From positions 1-10,903 of the forward strand of contig WJKO01000762.1 in NCBI GenBank assembly GCA_014729055.1: a stretch of 10,903 nt of DNA, read 5' to 3'. Positions 6,507 to 10,903 of this stretch are shown piece by piece (the stretch's first letter is position 1; every line of letters starts with the position of its first letter). The notes beneath the pieces were generated by a model that saw only the letters and a program-made list of their open reading frames with translations, ran no database searches and was not told where the DNA came from. The stretch comes from Promethearchaeota archaeon. Its GTDB lineage: Archaea > Asgardarchaeota > Lokiarchaeia > Sigyniarchaeales > Promethearchaeaceae. Both the position numbers and the translations under genes were made by a program.

Positions 6507-7909
6507 TCTTTACATATTTCTTTTCTCTTTTTCTGTATTTCCTTCACTTCTTCACGCCCTAATTTAAAAAATTTCATAAATATTAATCCAATCCCCATCG
6601 CAATCGCTGGAAGTATTGTTGTTAAGAATTTAATTCCAAAAACATCATCCTCATCAAGAATACTGACGTCAATTTCTTCAAATCCTCGATATGAGAATAC
6701 TATATTAATAGATAATATCACCAATATCGCCGCTAATCTGATAAAGATTGCATGAACTCCATAATATGATGCTTCTCGTCTACAATTCGTATTTAATTCA
6801 TCTTCATCGGTAATATTTGAAATATTTCTATCGATAAAATATGGTGCTCCTCCAAGCCCAATACCCACTAAGATCATGAAAAAGATCAGAGATTCGTAAT
6901 TTGGGGCAAAAAACATGAGTATAAAAGAGATACCCCACCAAATCATCGTATATATTAACCCTTTCCTTGAACCAACTTTTGAGTCTACCTTCTGCCACAT
7001 TAAAACACCAATCGCTGAACTGAGAAAAGTTATTAGGAGTAATAGCGTTGTTGATCCCGTGTCCGTTCTATTCCAAACACCAGCAACATATATTTCAATG
7101 ACAATTGGTAACAATGTAAATATATACCAGCACATTGTTGAACCCATTACGAGAATAAGAAATTTTTTATTTTTTAAAGATGTTTTTAAAGATTCAATAA
7201 AACTTAATGTATTAACCTCCTTGATATGCTCAATAGGGGGTTCTTTAACTCCATAAATAAGATGTATCAACATAGTGATAAAGATTAATATCCCCATAAC
7301 AATACCTGTTATTCGGTATTGGGAAATAGAACTATCTGTGTCTACTATTAATTCGTCTATAAAAAATGTCGGTAATACAAAAGCTATCAGTAAGCCGACT
7401 ATCATAATAATCCGCCGGCTAGCTCCTACTTCCTCCCTTTCCCTATTAGTTTGGAACATTTCGGGATATAATGACGTATGATTAATGGAATATGCTGTAT
7501 AGAAAGTATCAAATAAACACATTATGAGGCACATATAAACTGTAGCAAGAATTTCGCTGTTTCCTGTTGGCAAAAATAAGAAAAACATTACTACTGACAA
7601 CGGTACAAGCATTGCTACCATCCAAGGACGCCTCCGACCACCACCCAAATGACTTGTCTTTGTTTTATCCGATAATGTCCCTAAGATTGGATCATTAAAT
7701 GCATTAAAAATTGACCAAATAATAAATGCTATCGTGATATAATCAAGATTAATTTTCAAAATTGATGCATAAAAAGGAAAGGTTAAGAACCAAAACCCTT
7801 GATAAGCAATCATATCGGTTATTTCTCCAATAGAGTATCCTAACTTCAATTTCATTGGAACGCTATTTTTCTTGCTTAATTCTTCAACCGATTCATCCGA
7901 GTTTTTCAT
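6503..7909 (-). CDS. GPH-family (MelB-like) sugar:cation symporter, MFS superfamily
   Basis: This polytopic membrane protein, 468 residues from the chosen start, has about twelve hydrophobic segments. The family imports glycosides, pentosides or hexuronides with Na+ or H+. Signature stretches are KLGYSIGEITDMIAYQGFW (21-40) and FNDPILGTLSDKT (71-83) with D73 and D81 at the cation/sugar site. GGGRRRPW (89-96) in the first cytoplasmic loop, NREREEVGASRR (155-166) and DEDELNTNCRREASYYG (368-384) follow. The frame stays open back to 8059, which would add 50 Phe-rich residues and overlap the divergent gene. I start at ATG 7909 because family members reach the KxGYxxGE motif within about 20 residues and a TATA-like box lies at 7955-7964. 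The lysine-rich tail (EVKEIQKKRKEICKD) is cytoplasmic. The flanking oxidoreductases suggest it imports their substrate or its precursor; the substrate cannot be read from sequence. Confidence 0.9.
   Translation of the reverse strand: MKNSDESVEELSKKNSVPMKLKLGYSIGEITDMIAYQGFWFLTFPFYASILKINLDYITIAFIIWSIFNAFNDPILGTLSDKTKTSHLGGGRRRPWMVAMLVPLSVVMFFLFLPTGNSEILATVYMCLIMCLFDTFYTAYSINHTSLYPEMFQTNREREEVGASRRIIMIVGLLIAFVLPTFFIDELIVDTDSSISQYRITGIVMGILIFITMLIHLIYGVKEPPIEHIKEVNTLSFIESLKTSLKNKKFLILVMGSTMCWYIFTLLPIVIEIYVAGVWNRTDTGSTTLLLLITFLSSAIGVLMWQKVDSKVGSRKGLIYTMIWWGISFILMFFAPNYESLIFFMILVGIGLGGAPYFIDRNISNITDEDELNTNCRREASYYGVHAIFIRLAAILVILSINIVFSYRGFEEIDVSILDEDDVFGIKFLTTILPAIAMGIGLIFMKFFKLGREEVKEIQKKRKEICKD
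6517..6533 (+). terminator. Possible T-rich terminator for the Gfo/Idh/MocA gene
   Basis: A pyrimidine tract TTTCTTTTCTCTTTTTC starts 10 bases after the oxidoreductase stop. Archaeal RNA polymerase terminates at T-rich non-template DNA without a hairpin, so this could end the plus-strand transcript. It also encodes the lysine-rich end of the transporter on the other strand, which alone could explain the composition. Confidence 0.3.
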
Positions 7910-7954
7910 AATATGAAATCTATCTATCTCACGAATAAAAAAATATCGGAAGAG

Positions 7955-7964
7955 AAATATAAAA
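7955..7964 (-). promoter_or_regulatory. TATA-like box for the GPH transporter
   Basis: On the minus strand this reads TTTTATATTT, 46-55 bases before the ATG at 7909, which predicts a leader of about 20-25 bases. It sits inside the longer open frame running back to 8059 and so favours the shorter protein. The element is nearly symmetric and could bind TBP in either direction. Confidence 0.45.
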
Positions 7965-7997
7965 GAATGAGATAAGATTAGACAAAATAATAGAAAT

Positions 7998-8036
7998 GAT
8001 ATTTTAAAACGAGAAGAAAAGAAACATAAATAAAGG
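7998..8036 (+). promoter_or_regulatory. Probable promoter and Shine-Dalgarno site of the SDR gene
   Basis: GATATTTTAAAA (7998-8009) is a TATA-like element 36-47 bases before the ATG at 8045. AAAGG (8032-8036) lies eight bases before the ATG and is a fair match to a Shine-Dalgarno site. Together they predict a short leader. The minus-strand transporter promoter lies just to the left, so this 135-bp gap is a two-way promoter region. Confidence 0.4.
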
Positions 8037-8044
8037 TTATAAAA

Positions 8045-9055
8045 ATGAGTAAATTTCAAAAGACAGTATTCATAACAGGAGCAAGCTCTGGAATCGGTTT
8101 ATCTACCGCAGTATATCTCTTAAATTTAGGACATAATGTCATTGGAACTTCGCGCAGTCCAGATAAATTATCGGTAAAACTCTTAGAAGAGCGTTATCAA
8201 CGCGAACATATGAAGTATAAATTTCAAAATAAACAGAGAACAAAGGTTGTTGCGGTTAAATCGGTTATTCCCGACGATATAAAAACAAACCTTCACGAAT
8301 TACTTGATACCATAAAATTCTATCAATTAAGCCTAGCTAATCGAGAATCTATAAATAATGCTATTAACAATGCTTGGAAAGAGAATAATGGTCAAAATGG
8401 CGGTATAGATGTATTAATAAACAACGCCGGGAACGGATATTATGGAGGTGTTGAGGAATTGCCAATGGACCTAGTAAAAGATCAGTTTGAAATCAATTAT
8501 TTTGGACAGATCCGGGTTATTAAAGCAATTCTGCCATTGATGCGTCCAGTTGGGGGGAAGATTATAAACATTGCCTCAATAGCAGGATTCTTGGGTATTC
8601 CTTTCCAACCTCAATATAGTGCAACTAAAGCTGCGTTATTGCGAATGACAGAATCACTTCGCAATGAATTAAAATCCTATGATATATCTGTATGCGCCGT
8701 TTTACCGGGCAATATGAATACGTCTTTTAATGTCGAGAGCCTTAAGCTTCACCATCTAGGAGATGATATGACCAGCACGGATATAGAGAAAATGCTAGAA
8801 TCTTTACCCGTCAATACAGATTCTCCATATTATGATGAAAATAAGAATGTATGGAGAGAAGTGATGTTAAGTTTGATTACAGCCCCCTCTCCGTTAAAAG
8901 TTGCGAAAAAAATCGCAAAAATTATTGGCAAAAAACATCCAAAGAGCCAATATGTCGTTGCTTGCTTTCTTGAAACTTTATTGATGAAATATATGCGCCA
9001 TATTATACCTCATAGCATAGGGGTTAACTTAATCGGTAAATTCTTCGGATTATAA
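8045..9055 (+). CDS. Short-chain dehydrogenase/reductase (SDR) with an unusual insertion
   Basis: This 336-residue NAD(P)-dependent oxidoreductase has the classical SDR set: TGASSGIG (11-18) for the cofactor, DVLINNAGNGYYGG with NNAG at 126-129, S178 in NIASIAG, and Y191-SAT-K195 as catalytic Tyr and Lys, followed by the PGNMNT loop (221-226). The fold is normally 250-280 residues. The excess is mostly at 45-90, between the second beta strand (NVIGTSRSPDKL) and the strand FYQLSLANRESI that usually follows it closely. This insert is basic and helix-like (EERYQREHMKYKFQNKQRT). The C-terminal part (KYMRHIIPHSIGVNLIGKFFGL) is hydrophobic and may touch the membrane, as in retinol- or hydroxysteroid-type SDRs. 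The substrate is unknown; it could be a sugar, lipid or alcohol. It is divergent from the transporter and read from its own promoter. Confidence 0.9.
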   Translation: MSKFQKTVFITGASSGIGLSTAVYLLNLGHNVIGTSRSPDKLSVKLLEERYQREHMKYKFQNKQRTKVVAVKSVIPDDIKTNLHELLDTIKFYQLSLANRESINNAINNAWKENNGQNGGIDVLINNAGNGYYGGVEELPMDLVKDQFEINYFGQIRVIKAILPLMRPVGGKIINIASIAGFLGIPFQPQYSATKAALLRMTESLRNELKSYDISVCAVLPGNMNTSFNVESLKLHHLGDDMTSTDIEKMLESLPVNTDSPYYDENKNVWREVMLSLITAPSPLKVAKKIAKIIGKKHPKSQYVVACFLETLLMKYMRHIIPHSIGVNLIGKFFGL

Positions 9056-9072
9056 AAAAAATAAAAAAATTA

Positions 9073-9097
9073 TTTCACTTTAAATATGAAGGTGAAA
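9073..9097 (+). promoter_or_regulatory. TATA box inside a perfect palindrome, upstream of the small peptide gene
   Basis: TTTCAC (9073-9078) and GTGAAA (9092-9097) are exact inverted repeats. With a T-G wobble and two more T-A pairs, the stem reaches nine pairs around a 7-base loop. Between the arms, TTTAAATA (9079-9086) matches the archaeal TATA consensus well and predicts transcription start near 9110, about 24 bases before the ATG at 9134. A repressor bound to the arms would cover the TATA box. Alternatively it is a hairpin at the end of the SDR transcript (SDR stop at 9055). Confidence 0.5.
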
Positions 9098-9121
9098 AAT
9101 AAAGAGTGCAACTAATAATCT

Positions 9122-9126
9122 AGGTG
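9122..9126 (+). promoter_or_regulatory. Shine-Dalgarno site of the small peptide gene
   Basis: AGGTG lies seven bases before the ATG at 9134 and is complementary to the usual archaeal 16S 3' end. It is the best ribosome-binding site in the window and a main reason for calling the 40-codon frame a real gene. Confidence 0.6.
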
Positions 9127-9133
9127 CATTCAC

Positions 9134-9256
9134 ATGGATAAATTATCAAAAAAAGTAACTGCTGTTTTAGCACTTTTGTTAGCCATAAGCTATGGATTGT
9201 CACTTGCAGCTGCAGGTGTATCTGTTCCAGGCTGTGGTGGCGGAGACAGCCCATAA
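9134..9256 (+). CDS. Small 40-residue signal-peptide-like protein, possibly secreted or membrane peptide
   Basis: This short gene of unknown function runs from ATG 9134 to TAA 9254-9256. The product starts MDKLSKK (positive n-region), has a hydrophobic stretch at about 8-27 (VTAVLALLLAISYGLSLAAA) and ends GVSVPGCGGGDSP. That layout is a Sec-type signal peptide with small residues (AAAG) at a plausible cleavage point. Cleavage would leave about 13 residues with one cysteine (C34) in a Gly-rich turn. VPGC is only loosely like a lipobox, because Pro is at -2 and few residues follow. The AGGTG site, a good TATA box and a T-rich tract after the stop form a complete transcription unit. It lies between the SDR gene and the AOR gene. 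It may be a secreted peptide, a single-span membrane peptide, or a leader peptide; sequence alone does not decide. Confidence 0.65.
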   Translation: MDKLSKKVTAVLALLLAISYGLSLAAAGVSVPGCGGGDSP

Positions 9257-9394
9257 ACTAATTACATTGGTTGTCTTTTTGTTCCATTTTTTCCTTAATT
9301 TCTACATTCTATTTATCAATCAATTGTAGTGGTCTTTAATTATGTGAATGAACAAGTTTTTTTTTGAGAAATCGCTAATTTTATACGAGAATTT
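9257..9394. other. Non-coding gap between the peptide and AOR genes
   Basis: These 138 bases hold no open frame I would support. They contain the T-rich tract, a T9 run at 9357-9365, and AATTTTATAC at 9377-9386. The last looks like a TATA box but lies only 9-18 bases before the AOR start codon, too close for a normal leaderless start at 9395. No clear Shine-Dalgarno site precedes that ATG, so how the AOR message starts is unresolved. Confidence 0.5.
9274..9300 (+). terminator. T-rich terminator after the small peptide gene
   Basis: Eighteen bases after the peptide stop, the plus strand carries TCTTTTTGTTCCATTTTTTC and further T-rich sequence. Runs of five and six T within a pyrimidine-rich tract are typical archaeal termination signals. 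This would make the peptide gene monocistronic. A second run of nine T (9357-9365) lies just before the AOR gene. Confidence 0.5.
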
Positions 9395-10903
9395 ATGCCA
9401 AAAATATATCGTATTGATCTTGCTAATAACGAAATAAAAAAAGAATCTATTCAATCAAGAAATCAATTAGAACTTTATGCAGGTCGTGCATTATCTTCAA
9501 AGATTATAGCAGATGAAGTGCCGCCTGAAACCGATCCTTTAGATTCAGAAAATAAACTGATATTTGCCACTGGGTTTTTAAGCGGTACTTTCGCCCCCAA
9601 CTCAGGAAGGATCTCAATAGGGGCAAAGAGTCCCTTGACTCAGGGTATAAAAGAATCAAACGTGGGTGGAAGAGCACCATCAATTCTCGCAAAACATGAT
9701 GTTCGCGCTCTAATCTTGGAAAAGATGGCAGAAGAATGGAAAGTGATTCATGTCTCTGAGAAGGGTATTAAAATCTTACAAGCAAATGATCTGGCAGAAT
9801 TAGATAATTATGAACTCGCAGAGAGACTGATTGCTAAATATGGAAAGAATGTAGGAGCATTTACCATAGGAAGTGCGGGTAATCGCTTATTTTTAAATGC
9901 TTCAATTGCCTCAATTGATATGCAAGGATATCCTTCCAGACATGCTGGGAGAGGTGGTTTAGGTGCGGTTATGGGCTCAAAAAAAGTCAAAGCAATTGTA
10001 TTAGAACCCCCTAAACAGAATAAAATCAAGTATTATAATCAATCAGAATTTAAAAACTACGCTGTACCTTGGTTTAAAGAATTAAATGAGAGTAAAAGAG
10101 TTTTCTCAAAATATGGAACTGCTATTGGTGTTTCTGGAATGAGTGAAACTCATGGTTTACCTACTCAAAATTTCAGGCGTGGATCTTTTAAGGATGTAGA
10201 AAAAATCTCTGGTGATGCTTTACATGATTTTTTAGAGGAGAATAAAGGCAAGTTTAGTGTTGCATGTAGTCCTGGATGTGCTATACGATGCTCAAATATT
10301 GTTTATAACAAAGACGGAAAACACATAACTTCCAGTTTGGAATATGAAACAATTGCAATGAACGGCTCCAATCTAATGATCAATGATATTGAAAAAATTG
10401 CTTGGATTGATCACTATTCTGATGACATTGGTATCGATTCTATTGAATGTGGAAACACAATTGCTATGTATATGGAAGCGGGAGATATTGAATGGGGTGA
10501 CGCTGATGCTGTTATCGAACTCCTCAAAGGTATTAAAGAAAATAAACAGAAAAGCTTAGATCTGGGTTTGGGTTGTTATCGGTTGGGTAAGAAATTAGGA
10601 ATAAAAAGAATTCCACAAGTGAAGAAACAAGGATTTCCTGGATATGATCCGCGATCTTATAAAGGAATGGGAATTACATACTATACGAGCCCAATGGGAG
10701 CAGACCATACGGCAGGACCAGCAATTATCAATAGGAAAGCATATAGTGACAAGGAATACAATGCATCCAATCCTTGGGATCCTAAATATAAAGTTCTGTT
10801 GTCCAAAGAATTACAAATCTTCATCATGATTTTGGATTCAATGGGATTATGTTATTTCGTCGGGCCATCATTTGAGGTTACAAAAACTTTATCTCATCTA
10901 TTA
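9395..10903 (+). CDS. Aldehyde:ferredoxin oxidoreductase family protein (partial, 3' end outside window)
   Basis: The frame from ATG 9395 runs open for 503 codons to the window edge; the family is about 600 residues, so roughly 100 are missing. These cytoplasmic enzymes use a tungsten (sometimes molybdenum) bis-pterin and a [4Fe-4S] cluster to oxidise aldehydes to acids with ferredoxin. The N-terminal AOR domain shows ENKLIFATGFLSGTFAPNSG, SPLTQGIKESNVGG and the pterin-binding GRGGLGAVMGSKKVKAI (from G185). The cluster motif is CSPGCAIRC (C291, C295, C299), followed by SSLEYET (E316, E318). YDPRSYKGMGITYYTSPMGA (ending at A436) and DHTAG match the second pterin-binding region. The fourth cluster cysteine should lie outside the window. 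The C-x3-C-x3-C spacing, not C-x2-C-x3-C, fits a non-Pyrococcus-AOR subgroup I recall from other family members. The substrate is unknown; glyceraldehyde would fit the sugar genes nearby. Confidence 0.93.
   Translation, partial: MPKIYRIDLANNEIKKESIQSRNQLELYAGRALSSKIIADEVPPETDPLDSENKLIFATGFLSGTFAPNSGRISIGAKSPLTQGIKESNVGGRAPSILAKHDVRALILEKMAEEWKVIHVSEKGIKILQANDLAELDNYELAERLIAKYGKNVGAFTIGSAGNRLFLNASIASIDMQGYPSRHAGRGGLGAVMGSKKVKAIVLEPPKQNKIKYYNQSEFKNYAVPWFKELNESKRVFSKYGTAIGVSGMSETHGLPTQNFRRGSFKDVEKISGDALHDFLEENKGKFSVACSPGCAIRCSNIVYNKDGKHITSSLEYETIAMNGSNLMINDIEKIAWIDHYSDDIGIDSIECGNTIAMYMEAGDIEWGDADAVIELLKGIKENKQKSLDLGLGCYRLGKKLGIKRIPQVKKQGFPGYDPRSYKGMGITYYTSPMGADHTAGPAIINRKAYSDKEYNASNPWDPKYKVLLSKELQIFIMILDSMGLCYFVGPSFEVTKTLSHLL

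Noticed and set aside
6915..7481. Plus-strand frames at 6915-7256 and 7275-7481
   Set aside because: They are antisense to the transporter, which has full GPH motifs; their Ile-rich products are what antisense reading of membrane codons gives.
7910..8059. A 50-residue N-terminal extension of the GPH transporter starting at 8059
   Set aside because: The extra residues are Phe-rich and read like translated AT-rich promoter DNA, the frame would overlap the divergent SDR start, and a TATA-like box for the shorter form lies within it.
9134..9256. Calling the 40-residue peptide a lipoprotein
   Set aside because: VPGC has Pro where the lipobox wants a small or aliphatic residue, and only six residues follow the Cys, so there would be almost no mature protein.
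9504..10829. Minus-strand frames at 9504-9692 and 9808-10029 and a plus frame at 10644-10829
   Set aside because: All lie within the AOR gene in other frames, and the AOR frame is unbroken with strong motifs throughout.
1..10903. tRNA genes, CRISPR arrays, insertion sequences or attachment sites
   Set aside because: No cloverleaf, regularly spaced repeats, transposase or flanking direct repeats were visible by eye in the gaps, all of which are shorter than about 215 bases.

Overview
The window looks like part of an AT-rich archaeal chromosome (roughly one third G+C by eye). The left-edge pheS encodes a phenylalanyl-tRNA synthetase alpha chain with the long helical N-terminal part of archaeal and eukaryotic enzymes. 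Several genes have TATA-like boxes, and Shine-Dalgarno sites are weak or absent except before two right-hand genes. The lysine- and isoleucine-rich proteins and the gene mix (GPH transporter, IlvD/Edd dehydratase, AOR enzyme) fit an anaerobic, possibly Asgard/Lokiarchaeota-like, archaeon. That lineage is an inference; a marker phylogeny would be needed to confirm it.

Layout, left to right. The 5' part of pheS is on the minus strand (1-1079). A 213-bp divergent gap follows. A membrane-anchored GH33-type sialidase (1293-2870), an IlvD/Edd dehydratase (2959-4677), a small coiled-coil protein of unknown function (4767-5180) and a Gfo/Idh/MocA oxidoreductase (5271-6506) lie on the plus strand with 88-90 bp gaps. 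A GPH-type sugar transporter (6503-7909, minus) converges on the oxidoreductase, and the two stop codons overlap in a single TTAA. An SDR-family oxidoreductase (8045-9055, plus) diverges from the transporter. Then come a 40-codon gene for a signal-peptide-like peptide (9134-9256), T-rich sequence, and a tungsten-dependent-type aldehyde:ferredoxin oxidoreductase (9395 onward) cut by the window edge.

Aside from pheS, most genes fit sugar or glycan use: an outward-facing glycosidase, a sugar transporter, two NAD(P) oxidoreductases, a dehydratase family that handles sugar acids as well as branched-chain precursors, and an AOR enzyme that could oxidise the resulting aldehyde. This pathway is inferred from neighbourhood; no aldolase or kinase is present here. 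The least-explained items are the 40-residue peptide with a palindrome centred on its TATA box, the sialidase with Lys in place of the first triad Arg, and the orphan coiled-coil protein. No tRNA, rRNA, CRISPR array, transposase or attachment site was recognised.
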